The position numbers and the translations under genes were made by a program. The notes under the pieces were generated by a model. It was not told the origin of the DNA. It worked only from the letters and a program-made list of their open reading frames with translations, and did no database searches. From Actinomycetota bacterium (lineage in GTDB: Bacteria; Actinomycetota; Geothermincolia; Geothermincolales; RBG-13-55-18), in the NCBI GenBank assembly GCA_014360655.1, contig JACIXC010000001.1:81173-145172 (forward strand): 64,000 nt of DNA, given 5' to 3'. Positions 17,724 through 28,316 of this stretch are shown piece by piece; position 1 is the stretch's first letter, and the number at the start of each line of letters is the position of its first letter.

Positions 17724-20618
17724 TCAGGGTTGCAGCACGCCCACGGTGTCCGTGCCTCCCTCCCTGCCGGACCAGTACATGGCCCGCTCCACCACCAGGG
17801 GTCGATCGGAGCTCACCCATACCGAGGCGTCCCGTCCGGGATCCAGGCTGTTGGCGTAGACCGTGTAGCGCGCCCCCGCGTTTATGGAAACCGCCTGGGA
17901 GCGCGTGCTCCCGTCCTTCCGCATGAAGGTGAGGGTCGCGTGCGCTATGTACCCGGATACGTTGGCGAGGGGGACGTACTCCTCGAAACCCCAGGCGGTG
18001 GAGCCCTCGGCCAGGTACCAGGTCTTGCAGGCGGTGACGGACCCGGTGCTGCAGTGGCCGCCGGCGCGCGCGCGCCCGTTGCGGGACCAGTACATGGCCC
18101 GCTCCGCGATGACGGGGAGGCTGGCACGCACGAAGGCGGAGACGTCGCTCTGCGGCGTCACCTGTGAGACGTTCAGCGTGTAGCGGGCATAGGGAGGAAC
18201 GGCGTCCGTCCTGCGCGCCCGCGTGCCGCTCGCGTTCACCAGGTCTATGTCCACCGTGGCCGTCGCGGGGTTGGGGTTCTGCACCACGATCCATTCTTCG
18301 AAGCCCCAGGCGGTGGAGCCCTCGGCGAAGTACCAGGTGGCCGCGGGTTGCAGCACCCCCAGGGCGCCGTGCCCCCCGTCCCTGCCAGCCCAGTACATGG
18401 CCCGCTCCGCGATGACGGGGAGGGAGGCATGGATGTGGGTGGAGACGTCGCTCGCGGGGACCAGGTCATTGACCTTGATGGTGAGGCGGGCGTATCCGTC
18501 GATGGGGAAGCTGAAGGGCGTGGTGCCGCCCCCCGGTTTCATGAAGGTGACCTGGAGGGTAGCAGGCTCCGGGTTGGGGTTCTGCACCGCGATGTACTCC
18601 TCGAAGCCCCAGGCGGTGGTGCCCTCGGCCAGGTACCAGTCGGTATTCTTGCGGTTAGAGCCCACGGAGGCATGCCCATCCGTCCTGCCTCCCCAGTACA
18701 TGGCCCGCTCCGCGATGACGGGGAGGGCGGCATGGATGTGGGTGGAGACATCGCTCGCGGGGACGAGGGAATTGACGTAGAGGGTGAGGCGCGAGTTGGC
18801 CACCATGAGTACCTCGATATGCTGGGTGGCCCCTCCCGGCTTCATGAAGGTCACCTGCGCGGTCACGGGGGCGGGGTTGGGGTTCTGCACGCAGACGTAC
18901 TCCTCGAAGCCCCAGGCGGTGGTGCCCTCGGCCAGGTACCAGTCGGTGGAGGGCTGCGGCTGGGTCCGGTTGCGGAAGAGGGTCACCGCGTGCTCTCCGT
19001 CGTAGGCGCCTCCGGAGGTCACGGCTCGCACCGTCACCTCATGCGTCCCCTCGCCCAGGGCGGAGAGGTCCCAGGCGAAGGTGTGGCTCACGCTTCCCGA
19101 TGGCGCAGGGTAGTGAGATTCGACCACGTCCCCGTCCACCACCAGGTGCAGGGCCACGATGTTTTCGTTCGCCGAAAGGGCGGTGGCGGAGACCTTTCCC
19201 GAGGCGGGGTAGGAATAATCGGCGGGGGCGGTCACGCGCACCAGGGGCACGCGCAGGGAGGCGTTGATGTCCAGCAATCCCCAGCCGTATTCGTAATCGT
19301 ACCCGGGGGTCCCCAGGTCGCGGGCGCCGTCCCGCAGCAGGCGGAAGACCTCCTCGGGCGAAAGGTCGTAGGAGGAGTACTCCGACAGCACCAGGAGGGC
19401 GGCGGCGGAGACGTGGGGGGCGGCCTCGGAGGTGCCGTTGCCCTGCGCGCTGCCGCCTCCCAGCTTCAGGCCCCAGATGCCCTCGCCCGGGGCCACCAGG
19501 TCCACGCTTGAGTTGCGGTTGGAGAAGGAGGAGCGGGAGCCTCCCGGACCCGTTGAACCCACCCCCAGCACGTAGGTCATGCCGGCCGGGTAGTTGACCA
19601 GCGTCGATCCCTCGTTGCCCGCCGCGGCGGCCACCACGCAGCCCTGGGCATGCGCGAACTCCAGGGCGTCGGCGAGCATCTGGGAGTAGGCGGAGGAGGT
19701 GAGGCTCATGTTGATGACGTCGGCATCGTAACTCGCGGCGTAATAGACGCTGTTCACCACGGCGTCCAGGTTGCCCGCGCCCGCCGAGTTGAGCGCCTTT
19801 AGGGGGATCACCTTCGCGTACCAATCTATGCCGGCGATGTCCATGAGGTTGTTGGTGTTGGCGCAGGCGATACCGGTGACCAGCGTGCCGTGTCCGCTGT
19901 CGTCATAGGGATAGGGATCGTTGTTGTAATAGTCCCATCCCGGACGCGACGGATCTATCCTGCCCGCCAGGTCGCCATGGCCGTGGTCCATGCCGGTGTC
20001 GATGACCGCGAGGGCGAGGGAGGCGGAGCCCCTCTGCAGGTCCCAAGCCTGGTCGGCGCGCACCCCGTAGGCCCCGTGAAGGTTCCACTGCTGGGAGAAC
20101 AGGGGATCGCTGGGGGTCGTCACGGCCGCGTGAAAAATAATGTTGGGTTCCGCCGCCTCCACCAGGTCCGACGACAGCAGCTCGCGGCAGGCCTCCAGCT
20201 CGTCCACGCCCTCGCGCAGGCGCAGGCTTACCGCCCGTTTCACGGGGTCTGCAGCGAAGGCGGCGAAAGTCCGTGCCATGTCGTCCTCGAGCCACATGGA
20301 ATATTCTTCCACCAGCCCGGCGAGACCCGCAAGCGAGCGCCCGCGCAGGAGCACCACCACCTCGCCCGCGCGGTAAGTCTCCCGCGGGTAATGGGCGGCG
20401 TCCAGCCGGCGCAGCAGGGAGAGCTTGGCGGGCGAGAGGAGGTTACCGCCCCCGGCCCCCACGGCCGGGGGTAGCCCATGCGTGATAAACAGCGCCGAGA
20501 GGATGAGCAGCAGCGTCGCCGCCAGGCACCCATGTGACCCGCAGAGCCTTCGCCTCCCGCGCCGCGGCGCCCCACGAGGCCGCGCGTCCACCGCTTTTCC
20601 GGCCAAGTCCACCGCCAC
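17724..20618 (-). CDS. Secreted subtilisin-like serine protease (S8) with four WYFAEG repeats
   Basis: 964 residues. A twin-arginine-free basic start and a hydrophobic segment (about 32-52) form a signal peptide. A propeptide-like region follows (to about 195), then the S8 catalytic domain with D207 (AVIDTGMDHGHG), H243 (SGHGTLVTG) and S397 (GNGTSEAAPHVSAAALL). A beta-rich linker leads to four ~100-residue modules, each beginning W-(Y/F)-(L/F)-AEGTTAWGFEE and ending in (V)IERAMYW or VAERAMYW-type strands; they resemble those of the SpoIID-like protein at 1597-3888. It is predicted to act outside the cell on peptides or proteins. The GTG at 20618 has GGAG 5 nt upstream; a GTG at 20624 touches the same site. 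Confidence 0.9.
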   Translation of the reverse strand: MAVDLAGKAVDARPRGAPRRGRRRLCGSHGCLAATLLLILSALFITHGLPPAVGAGGGNLLSPAKLSLLRRLDAAHYPRETYRAGEVVVLLRGRSLAGLAGLVEEYSMWLEDDMARTFAAFAADPVKRAVSLRLREGVDELEACRELLSSDLVEAAEPNIIFHAAVTTPSDPLFSQQWNLHGAYGVRADQAWDLQRGSASLALAVIDTGMDHGHGDLAGRIDPSRPGWDYYNNDPYPYDDSGHGTLVTGIACANTNNLMDIAGIDWYAKVIPLKALNSAGAGNLDAVVNSVYYAASYDADVINMSLTSSAYSQMLADALEFAHAQGCVVAAAAGNEGSTLVNYPAGMTYVLGVGSTGPGGSRSSFSNRNSSVDLVAPGEGIWGLKLGGGSAQGNGTSEAAPHVSAAALLVLSEYSSYDLSPEEVFRLLRDGARDLGTPGYDYEYGWGLLDINASLRVPLVRVTAPADYSYPASGKVSATALSANENIVALHLVVDGDVVESHYPAPSGSVSHTFAWDLSALGEGTHEVTVRAVTSGGAYDGEHAVTLFRNRTQPQPSTDWYLAEGTTAWGFEEYVCVQNPNPAPVTAQVTFMKPGGATQHIEVLMVANSRLTLYVNSLVPASDVSTHIHAALPVIAERAMYWGGRTDGHASVGSNRKNTDWYLAEGTTAWGFEEYIAVQNPNPEPATLQVTFMKPGGGTTPFSFPIDGYARLTIKVNDLVPASDVSTHIHASLPVIAERAMYWAGRDGGHGALGVLQPAATWYFAEGSTAWGFEEWIVVQNPNPATATVDIDLVNASGTRARRTDAVPPYARYTLNVSQVTPQSDVSAFVRASLPVIAERAMYWSRNGRARAGGHCSTGSVTACKTWYLAEGSTAWGFEEYVPLANVSGYIAHATLTFMRKDGSTRSQAVSINAGARYTVYANSLDPGRDASVWVSSDRPLVVERAMYWSGREGGTDTVGVLQP

Positions 20619-21049
20619 GCGCACTCCTTTCCTCTCCTCCGCCTTCCTCTCCTCCGTCTCCCCGCGGCGGCCGCTTACGCTTCCATCACCCCGCGGCGGT
20701 TGTTCATATCCGCCTCACACGGATGCGGCTGCTTTGTGCGCCACATCCCCCCGCAGCGCCCCCGTCTTCAACACCCCCGTCTTCCAGCGCCTCCCGTGCT
20801 CGCTTCCCGCTCATTATCGTCATCTTGCCTCGACTCCCTTGAACCCCTGCCGGGCTCGCCGCAGGGCCGGCCGCGACCGCGGGACTTCCCCCCGCCGCGC
20901 GACCCGCCGCTGCCGCCTGCCATCGCCTCGAGAGAAAAACGCGCAGCCCCGCAGGCGCCGCTCTCCCCCCTTCCCGTAACGCGCGCGGTCATGCCGATAG
21001 GGTTTGTTGGCAATAGTTACCAGGATGCGCTGCTGCAGCTGTCAGCGCC
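20619..21049. other. Intergenic region, nothing recognised
   Basis: 431 bp of very GC-rich sequence between murA and the protease gene. No promoter, terminator, RNA gene or coding signal stands out, although the protease promoter should lie here. Confidence 0.5.
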
Positions 21050-22315
21050 TCAGGCGCCGTTCTCCACCCTCACCAGGTCGGCGCCCAGTTGCGCCAGCTT
21101 TTCCTCCAGCCTCTCGTAACCCCGGTCGATGTGGTGTACTTCCAGCAGTCGCGTCTCCCCCTCCGCTGCCAGCCCCGCCAGCACCAGCGCGGCCCCGGCA
21201 CGGAGGTCGGTCGCGCAGACCTCCGCACCGCTCAGGCGCCTCCCTCCCCTCACGATGGCGTGATGACCCTCGATGGTGATGTCGCAACCCATGCGGTTGA
21301 GCTCGTCCACGAACATGAAGCGGCTCTCGAAGACGTTCTCCGTCACCACCCCTATGCCCTGCGCCAGGCTCAGCAGGACCATCACCTGCGGCTGCATATC
21401 CGTGGGAAAACCGGGAAAGGGCAGGGTGGCGACGTCCACCGCCCGGTACTCGCCGCCGCCGCGGATCTTGATGGCGTTTTCTTCCTCCTCGATCCCCACC
21501 CCGATCTCGCGCAGTTTCTCCAGCGGCAGCCCCAGGTGCGCGGGAACCACCCCCTGGATGCGCACCTCCCCTCCCGTCACCGCGGCGGCAACGGCAAAGG
21601 TCCCCGCCTCTATGCGATCGCCGATGGTGGCATGGCGCGCGCCGTGCAGGTCGCCCTTTCCCCTTACCTCCAGGACCGGGGTACCCGCGCCCTCTATCTC
21701 GGCCCCCATGGAGACGAGAAAGGAGGCGAGGTCCACGATCTCCGGCTCACGCGCGGCGTTCTCTATGAGCGTCGTGCCCTTCGCCCCCACCGCCGCCATC
21801 ATGAGGTTCTCCGTCGCGCCCACGCTGGGAAAATCGAGGGCGATGCGCGTGCCCCGCAGGGAGGGGGCGCGCGCGATGACGTAACCGTGCTCGGTGGTTA
21901 TCTCCGCGCCCATCTCGGCCAGTCCCCTGAGGTGCATGTCGATCTTGCGCGAACCGATATTGCAGCCGCCGGGGATGGCCACCCTGGCCTCGCCGTAACG
22001 CGCCACCAGGGGGCCGAGGACGACGATGGATGCGCGCATGAGGCGCACCAGGTGGTAGGGAGCTTCCCGCGATGACAGCTCGCCGGCGCGGATGCGCAGC
22101 GTCTCCCCGTCCCGCTCCACCACCGCGCCCATGTGGCGCAGCACCTGGCACATGATCTCCACGTCGGTGATGGCGGGAACGTTCTCCAGCACGCACTCCT
22201 CGGGCGTGAGCAGGCTGGCGGCCATGAGCTTGAGGGCGGAGTTCTTCGCCCCGCTCACCCGCACCTCTCCCCGCAGGGGATTCCCCCCGACGATACGGAA
22301 CGCGTGTTCTCCCAT
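21050..22315 (-). CDS. murA: UDP-N-acetylglucosamine 1-carboxyvinyltransferase
   Basis: First committed step of peptidoglycan synthesis: transfers enolpyruvate from PEP to UDP-GlcNAc in the cytoplasm. 421 residues, normal for MurA. The N-terminal SGAKNSALKLMAASLL, the catalytic loop PGGCNIGSRKIDMH with the active-site cysteine, and DFPSVGATENLMMAA, TDMQPQVM and ENVFESRFMFVDEL are all present. The cysteine predicts fosfomycin sensitivity. The frame is open far upstream (to 22957), but that part has no similarity to the family and overlaps the divergent dehydrogenase gene. I use the ATG at 22315; the ATG at 22324 is equally possible. The 268-bp gap upstream is shared with the divergently transcribed dehydrogenase. 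Confidence 0.95.
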   Translation of the reverse strand: MGEHAFRIVGGNPLRGEVRVSGAKNSALKLMAASLLTPEECVLENVPAITDVEIMCQVLRHMGAVVERDGETLRIRAGELSSREAPYHLVRLMRASIVVLGPLVARYGEARVAIPGGCNIGSRKIDMHLRGLAEMGAEITTEHGYVIARAPSLRGTRIALDFPSVGATENLMMAAVGAKGTTLIENAAREPEIVDLASFLVSMGAEIEGAGTPVLEVRGKGDLHGARHATIGDRIEAGTFAVAAAVTGGEVRIQGVVPAHLGLPLEKLREIGVGIEEEENAIKIRGGGEYRAVDVATLPFPGFPTDMQPQVMVLLSLAQGIGVVTENVFESRFMFVDELNRMGCDITIEGHHAIVRGGRRLSGAEVCATDLRAGAALVLAGLAAEGETRLLEVHHIDRGYERLEEKLAQLGADLVRVENGA

Positions 22316-22583
22316 ACCCGCCATGATACCATGCACCCGGCCCCCGCAGATCGCATCGCGCGAGCGACGGCGCCGCCCGGAAATGGAGAGCACGTTTCTC
22401 AACACCCGGCGCGCGAAAGGCATAATATACGGGTGGAGTTGCGGGTGAAGTATCGAGAAGGGGCCGGGAGCGGCGGGAGCCGGGAAGGTCTCGCCGGGCG
22501 GCGGGAGAGGGCATCCGGCCGAGACGGCCATCGCCCAGGGGAAGACCGACCAGGAAGGAGAGGAGCGGGAAAGGAGCCATATC

Positions 22584-24059
22584 ATGGAAGGGGAAAACGG
22601 CGTGCCGGTCATCGCCTCGCGGTGGTCCTCGACACGCGAGGAAGACCGCTTCGTGGTGGAGAACCCCGCCACGGGGGAACCCATCGCCATGGTGCAGGGG
22701 GGAGGAGAGGCCGAGGTGGACGCGGCGGTGCGGGCGGCCCACCACGCCTGGGAAGAAGGCTGGCGATGGCTCCCGGCACGAGAGCGGGGCAGGCTCCTGA
22801 TGGAGGCGGCGAGAGTCGTCGGTGAGCACCGCGCCGAGCTTGCCCAGCTGGAATGCAGGGAAAACGGCAAGCCGCTGTTCCAGGCGTTCATCGACGTGGA
22901 GATGTGCGCCTCCCTCTTCGAGTATTTCGCGGGCCTCACGGGCGACATCCCCGGCACGTTCCTGGACCTGGGACCCGTTCACTGCGCCTCCCGGCTGGAG
23001 CCTTACGGCGTGGTGGGAGGGATACTGCCCTTCAACTGGCCCCCCATTCACGCGGCCGGCAAGGCGGCACCGGCGCTGGCCGTCGGGAACACGGTGGTGC
23101 TGAAGCCGAGCGACCAGGCGCCCCTGACCGTGTTGCGCATCGTGGAGCTCCTGGAGGAGGTCTTCCCGCAAGACGTCATCCAGGTCGTGCCGGGCCCGGG
23201 CGCGGCTGCGGGCGCGGCCCTTGCCTCCCATCCCCTGGTACGCAAGCTCTCCTTCACGGGTGCCAGCGAAACGGGCGCCGCCGTGCTCAGGCTGGCGGCG
23301 GACAACCTCACCCCGGCCATGCTCGAGCTCGGCGGCAAGAACCCGTTGCTCATCTTCGACGACGCGGACATCGAGGCGGCCGTCGCCGCCGCCATCGAGG
23401 GCGCTTTCTACAACAAGGGCGAGGCGTGCACCGCGGCCTCGCGCATCCTGGTGCAGGACACCGTGCATGACGAGGTGGTGGGGCGCCTGTCGGAGGCCGT
23501 GGAAAACCTGCGCACCGGCGACGGGAGCGATCCCGCCACCCAGGTCGGCCCCCTCGTCAGCCGCCGCCAGCAGCGGCGCGTCCTCGCATACATCGAGCTG
23601 GGGAAGGAAGAGGGCGCGGTGGTGGCGGCGCAGGGAAAGCTCCCCGAGGACCCGCGCCTTGCGGGCGGCTTCTTCGTGCCGCCCACCCTGTTCACAGGCG
23701 TACGCCCGGACATGCGCATCGCGCGGGAGGAGATCTTCGGCCCGGTCACCTGCGTCATCCCGTTTGCGGACGAGGGCGAGGCGCTATCCATCGCCAACGG
23801 CACCGAATACGGCCTCGTGGCCGCGGTTTATACCGGCTCACAGGAACGCGCCGCCCGCATCGCGCAACGGCTGCAGGCAGGCATGGTCTACGTCAACAAC
23901 TACTTCCGGGGTGGCGTGGGCGCTCCCTTCGGTGGCGTGAAGGCCAGCGGCTTCGGACGCGAGCACTGCGCGCAGACGCTTTACGAGTACGGGTGGATAA
24001 AGACGGTGAGGTACCCTTCCGGGGTAGGCCGCATCCCGCGCTGGACCGTCGATTACTGA
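22584..24059 (+). CDS. NAD(P)-dependent aldehyde dehydrogenase
   Basis: 491 residues, the only plus-strand gene. It oxidises an aldehyde to the acid (or a semialdehyde to the dicarboxylate) with NAD(P). Motifs are standard for the superfamily: PFNWPPIHAAGKAAPALAVGN and VLKPSDQAP for coenzyme binding, SFTGASETGAAV, the general-base glutamate in LELGGKNP, the catalytic cysteine in NKGEACTAASR, and EEIFGPVTCVIPF. The start has AAAGGAG 7 nt upstream. It is flanked by murA (divergent) and the ATPase operon (convergent), so no neighbour indicates the substrate. Closest in pattern to betaine/succinate-semialdehyde-type dehydrogenases; specificity is open. Confidence 0.93.
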   Translation: MEGENGVPVIASRWSSTREEDRFVVENPATGEPIAMVQGGGEAEVDAAVRAAHHAWEEGWRWLPARERGRLLMEAARVVGEHRAELAQLECRENGKPLFQAFIDVEMCASLFEYFAGLTGDIPGTFLDLGPVHCASRLEPYGVVGGILPFNWPPIHAAGKAAPALAVGNTVVLKPSDQAPLTVLRIVELLEEVFPQDVIQVVPGPGAAAGAALASHPLVRKLSFTGASETGAAVLRLAADNLTPAMLELGGKNPLLIFDDADIEAAVAAAIEGAFYNKGEACTAASRILVQDTVHDEVVGRLSEAVENLRTGDGSDPATQVGPLVSRRQQRRVLAYIELGKEEGAVVAAQGKLPEDPRLAGGFFVPPTLFTGVRPDMRIAREEIFGPVTCVIPFADEGEALSIANGTEYGLVAAVYTGSQERAARIAQRLQAGMVYVNNYFRGGVGAPFGGVKASGFGREHCAQTLYEYGWIKTVRYPSGVGRIPRWTVDY

Positions 24060-24287
24060 AAGGCCCCTTACTCCCCGCCGCTCGCGAGGCGTGCGCCGAG
24101 ACGCAGACGAAGCGCGCGGCCGCTTCCATGAAAACATCCCCGCATCGAAACCATCCCTGGATCTGGCGTCACTACCGGGCAGGAGCAAGGCGGGCGAGTG
24201 TCGCGTCCTGGTTTACATGGGGCGGAAAACGTGTCACGGGCGGCCATGTTGCTCGATCATCCGCGATCGTATGCGGGACCACGGCGC

Positions 24288-24947
24288 TCACGATCGCAGG
24301 CGCTCCAGGCGGGCTTCCTCCTTGCGCTCCAGCGCCTTCTTCACCTTCTTGAGCCGGAAGATGTCCTCGCGCATGCGCTCCTCCAGGCTCATCTCTATGA
24401 ACTTGATCTGCTCGTCGAAGTCGGGGATGACGATGTTCTCGAGGGCGTTCACGCGGCGGTTGGTCTTGCGCAGCTCCTCCCCCAGGCGTCGCAGGCGGGT
24501 CTCGATGTCGGCGCTCTCGATGATGACGTCGATGATCTCCTCGAACTTCTCCGCCGCGGAATCCACCCGGCTGGACACCCCGGTGATGCCGAAGCCGCGC
24601 TTGAGCTTGCTGCGCATGGTGCTCTGGCCCTTGCGTATGACGGGTATGGGCACCCCCATGACATGGGTGCCGGTGATGTCCACCAGCACGTCGCCCTGGG
24701 AGGCGAAGGAGGCCGACCTCACCTCGGTGCCACCCTCCTTGGCCTTGGCCATGGCCAGGTCGTACTGGGCGTCCGCTGTGACCCGTTCCAGGCGCAGGGA
24801 GAGGCGCATGGTTTCGTCGATGATGGGCATGAACTCCTGCAGCAGGGCGTCGCGCTTGCGCTTGAGCAGGTTCATGCCCTGCTCGGCAAGGGCGCGGTTG
24901 GCCTTGCGCTTGAGCAACTCGCTGCGCGTGGGGTGGACCTGTTCCAA
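24288..24947 (-). CDS. atpD: V/A-type ATP synthase subunit D
   Basis: 219 residues, the usual length for the central-stalk subunit D that rotates inside the A3B3 head. It is almost wholly alpha-helical, with the conserved start PTRSELLKRKANRALAEQG and a C-terminal coiled coil (NRRVNALENIVIPDFDEQIK). Last gene of the operon, 40 nt after atpB. The TTG start at 24947 is supported by GAGGT 6 nt upstream. A convergent, gene-free 228-bp gap separates it from the aldehyde dehydrogenase. Confidence 0.95.
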   Translation of the reverse strand: MEQVHPTRSELLKRKANRALAEQGMNLLKRKRDALLQEFMPIIDETMRLSLRLERVTADAQYDLAMAKAKEGGTEVRSASFASQGDVLVDITGTHVMGVPIPVIRKGQSTMRSKLKRGFGITGVSSRVDSAAEKFEEIIDVIIESADIETRLRRLGEELRKTNRRVNALENIVIPDFDEQIKFIEMSLEERMREDIFRLKKVKKALERKEEARLERLRS

Positions 24948-24987
24948 CCAGCCACCTCTTTCCGCTCCGCCGCGCTCTCGCGCGGGA

Positions 24988-26409
24988 TCAGCTCTCCGCG
25001 GCGGCGAACTCCCTCGCCGCCTCCGGGTTATAATACTTATCTATGTATTCCGTCTTTATACGCTTGATGGACTCCCGGGGCATCATGCTGATCAGCCTCC
25101 AGCCCAGCTCCAGGGTCTGCTCCAGCTCGCGGTTCTCGTCCTTCTGGTCCAGGTAGTTCTGCTCGAAGGCGTCCGCGAACTTGAGGGCCATGCGGTCCAT
25201 GTCCGTCAGGGCCTCCTCCCCCACGATGGCCACCAGGCGCCGCAGGTCCACTCCCTCCGCGTAGTAGGCGTAGAGCTGGTCCGCCACGCCGCGGTGGTCC
25301 CCCCGCGTCCGTCCCTCGCCGATGCCCAGGTTCATGAGGCGCGAGAGGCAGGGGAGCACGTCGATGGGTGGGAAGATGCCGCGCCGGTGCAGCTGGCGGG
25401 AGAGCACGATCTGGCCCTCCGTGATGTACCCCGTGAGGTCCGGGATGGGGTGCGTTATGTCGTCGTCGGGCATGGAAAGGATCGGCAACTGGGTCACCGA
25501 GCCCGCCTTGCCCTTGATCCTTCCGGCCCGCTCGTAGATGCTCGCCAGGTCGGTGTACATGTACCCCGGGTAACCGCGCCTCCCGGGAACCTCCTCGCGC
25601 GCGGTGGATATCTCGCGCAGGGCCTCGCAGTAGTTGGTCATGTCTGTGAGGATGACCAGCACCTGCATGTCGTGCTCGAAGGCCAGGAATTCCGCCACCG
25701 TGAGCGCGCAGCGGGGGGTGAGCAGTCGCTCCACCGTGGGGTCGTCCGCCAGGTTGAGGAAGAATACCACGCGTTCCAGCGCCCCGGAGCGGGCGAAACT
25801 CTCCTGGAAGAAGGAGGCCTCGCGGCGGGTGATTCCCATGGCGGCGAAGACGATGGCGAACTCCTCGCCCCCCAGGATCTTGGCGTTCTTCACGATGGCC
25901 GCCGCCAGCTCGTTTCCGGGCAGCCCCGCCCCGGAGAAGATGGGCAGCTTCTGGCCGCGCACCAGGGTGTTCAGGCCGTCGATGGCGGAGATGCCGGTCT
26001 GGATGAAGTCGCGCGGCTCCTCCCTGCTCCAGGGGTTGATGGGCGAGCCGGTGACCTCCCTCTCCTCCTCGGGGAAGACCTCCGGTCCCCCGTCGATGGG
26101 ATGGCCCATGCCGTTGAGGATGCGTCCCAGCAGGTTCACCGAGCAGGGCATCTTGGCCACCTCGCCGCGGAAGCGCACCCTGGTGCGGTCCACGTCCAGC
26201 CCCGCGGTGGGCCCGAACACCTGCACCACGGCCAGCTCGCCGTAAAGCTCTATCACCTGCCCGTACTTCACGGACCCGTCCACGGCGTATATCTCCACCA
26301 TCTCGTTGTAGGCGGCGCCCCTCACCTTGCTCACGAAGAGCAGGGGGCCCGCCACCTCCCCCACCGTGCGGTACTCGGTGGTCGCCAGGAAAGACCTTCC
26401 ATCTGCCAT
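24988..26409 (-). CDS. atpB: V/A-type ATP synthase subunit B
   Basis: 473 residues; the non-catalytic nucleotide-binding subunit alternating with subunit A in the head. It contains [16 protein letters not shown] in place of a catalytic P-loop, as expected for B subunits, plus [20 protein letters not shown] and [20 protein letters not shown]-like elements (here [20 protein letters not shown]). The ATG at 26409 is chosen over 26436 because GGGAG lies 7 nt upstream and the protein then begins at the conserved beta-barrel. It starts 57 nt after atpA ends. Confidence 0.96.
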   Translation of the reverse strand: MADGRSFLATTEYRTVGEVAGPLLFVSKVRGAAYNEMVEIYAVDGSVKYGQVIELYGELAVVQVFGPTAGLDVDRTRVRFRGEVAKMPCSVNLLGRILNGMGHPIDGGPEVFPEEEREVTGSPINPWSREEPRDFIQTGISAIDGLNTLVRGQKLPIFSGAGLPGNELAAAIVKNAKILGGEEFAIVFAAMGITRREASFFQESFARSGALERVVFFLNLADDPTVERLLTPRCALTVAEFLAFEHDMQVLVILTDMTNYCEALREISTAREEVPGRRGYPGYMYTDLASIYERAGRIKGKAGSVTQLPILSMPDDDITHPIPDLTGYITEGQIVLSRQLHRRGIFPPIDVLPCLSRLMNLGIGEGRTRGDHRGVADQLYAYYAEGVDLRRLVAIVGEEALTDMDRMALKFADAFEQNYLDQKDENRELEQTLELGWRLISMMPRESIKRIKTEYIDKYYNPEAAREFAAAES

Positions 26410-26465
26410 TTTTCTTCTCCCGTTTCCTCTCTCCATACGCGTACGGGGTCAGGCTTCGTTCACGC

Positions 26466-28214
26466 TCACCATTCCCCCAGTGACCGCAACTCGCTCTGCA
26501 CCCTCTCCAGCAGCTCGGAGAGCTTTTCCTCCGCTTCCTCCGAGGGGATCTCCTTCATGCGCGCTATCTCGTTCTTGATGGGGTGCTCCGTGGCCTGCCG
26601 CAGGGGCACGCCCTGCACCAGCACCTCCTCCAGGCAGTCGTAATAGGTGAGGATGACCTTGAGCATGAGGTACTGCTTGCGCAGGGAGCAGAAGGCGTCC
26701 ACGTCCGAGAAGGCGAACTGCTGCAGGAAATCCTCCCTCAGCATGCGCGTGGTCTCCAGCACGGCCTTGGCGAAGTCCGGCAGGGCGTCCGGCCCCACCA
26801 GTTGCACGATCTCCTGCAGCTCCACCTCCTTCTGCAGCAGGCTCATGGCCTTGTCCCGTAGCGCCCTCCAGTCCTCGGCCACGTTCTTGGTGTACCAGTC
26901 CTGTATCTGGTCCAGGTAAAGGGTGTAACTCTTCGTCCAGCTGATGGCCGGGAAGTGGCGCCGGTACGCGAGGGACGTGTCCAGGGCCCAGAAAGCGCCG
27001 GTTATGCGGAGGGAGTTCTGGGTCATGGGCTCGGAGAAATCGCCGCCGGGCGGCGATACCGCGCCGATGGCGGTGATGGAGCCCACGCGGTCGTCCTTCC
27101 CCAGGCAGACGGCGCGCCCGCAGCGCTCGTAGAAGTCGGCCAACCTGGTGGCCAGGTAGGCGGGATAGCCCTCCTCGCCCGGCATCTCCTCCAGGCGGCC
27201 CGACACCTCGCGCAGCGCCTCTCCCCAGCGGGAGGTGGAATCCGCCATGAGGGCGACGTTGTAGCCCATGTCCCGGTAATACTCCGCCAGGGTGATGCCG
27301 GTGTAGATGGAGGCCTCGCGGGCGGCCACCGGCATGTTGGAGGTGTTGGCCACCAGTATGGTGCGCTGCATGAGGGGAACGCCCGTCTTGGGGTCGATGA
27401 GGCTGGGGAACTCCGCCAGCACCTCGGTTATCTCGTTGCCGCGCTCCCCGCAGCCGATGTAGATGACGATGTCCGCATCCGCCCACTTCGCCAGCGTGGT
27501 CTCCGTCACCGTCTTGCCGGTGCCGAACCCCCCGGGGATGATGCTGTATCCCCCCTGGGCGATGGGGAAGAAGGTATCCAGGATGCGGGTCCCGGTGATG
27601 AAGGGGATGTTGGGGTTCTCCTTGCTCTTCACCGGGCGGGCGACGCGGGCCGGCCACGTCTGGTGCAGCTTTATCTCCGTGCCGTCCTCGAGGATGACCA
27701 CCGCCTCGTCCACGGTGAAATCCCCCTCCTTCACCTGGGCGACCCTGCCGGAGACACCCGGGGGCACCATGATGCGGTGGGCGATGTGCGCGGTCTCCTG
27801 CACCTCGCCGACTATATCGCCCTCCACCACCTCGTCGCCCTCCTCCACCACGGGCTGGAAGGTCCAGAGCCGGTCGCGGGGGAGGGCATCGGTGGAGACC
27901 CCGCGCACCACGAAATCGCCGTACTGTTCGGCGATGTCGGTCAGCCTCCGCTGGATGCCGTCGTAGATGGAGGAAAGCAGCCCGGGGCCCAGCTCGAGGA
28001 GAAGAGGCTCCTCCGTGCACAGAACGCGCTCTCCCACCCGCAGCCCCGAGGTGTCCTCGTAGACTTGCACGATGGCCGTTTCCCCGTCCAGGCGCACGAT
28101 CTCACCGATGAGGCCCAGCTCTCCCACGCGCGCGATGTCGTACATCTTGGCGCCGGCCATACCCTCGGCGCTGACCACGGGGCCGGATACCTTCACAATG
28201 GTTCCCTCGATCAT
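26466..28214 (-). CDS. atpA: V/A-type ATP synthase catalytic subunit A
   Basis: 582 residues. Hydrolyses or makes ATP in the peripheral head, coupled to ion flow through subunits I and K. The P-loop GGFGTGKT lies in [20 protein letters not shown], and the ~90-residue non-homologous insert typical of V/A A-subunits is present between the barrel and the P-loop (region with [19 protein letters not shown]). Other conserved parts are [22 protein letters not shown] and [15 protein letters not shown]. The ATG at 28214 has GGGAG 9 nt upstream. The gene follows atpF after a 102-nt gap. Confidence 0.97.
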   Translation of the reverse strand: MIEGTIVKVSGPVVSAEGMAGAKMYDIARVGELGLIGEIVRLDGETAIVQVYEDTSGLRVGERVLCTEEPLLLELGPGLLSSIYDGIQRRLTDIAEQYGDFVVRGVSTDALPRDRLWTFQPVVEEGDEVVEGDIVGEVQETAHIAHRIMVPPGVSGRVAQVKEGDFTVDEAVVILEDGTEIKLHQTWPARVARPVKSKENPNIPFITGTRILDTFFPIAQGGYSIIPGGFGTGKTVTETTLAKWADADIVIYIGCGERGNEITEVLAEFPSLIDPKTGVPLMQRTILVANTSNMPVAAREASIYTGITLAEYYRDMGYNVALMADSTSRWGEALREVSGRLEEMPGEEGYPAYLATRLADFYERCGRAVCLGKDDRVGSITAIGAVSPPGGDFSEPMTQNSLRITGAFWALDTSLAYRRHFPAISWTKSYTLYLDQIQDWYTKNVAEDWRALRDKAMSLLQKEVELQEIVQLVGPDALPDFAKAVLETTRMLREDFLQQFAFSDVDAFCSLRKQYLMLKVILTYYDCLEEVLVQGVPLRQATEHPIKNEIARMKEIPSEEAEEKLSELLERVQSELRSLGEW

Positions 28215-28316
28215 ATGCGCACTCTCCCGTCTTCAGATCTCCGTTCCATGTGTTTCCTCATATTTATATTCACACACGCTCGCAAACAGTGGACAGGCAC
28301 CCTACCGCCCGCGGCA

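Noticed and set aside
22316-22957. N-terminal extension of murA to 635 residues
   Set aside because: The extra 200 residues have no MurA similarity and overlap the real aldehyde dehydrogenase gene on the other strand.
28215-28316. Separate promoter or mobile element between atpF and atpA
   Set aside because: A GTGCCTGTCCACTG-like string is present, but it occurs once and no promoter hexamers with good spacing are seen; the gap is treated as an operon spacer.
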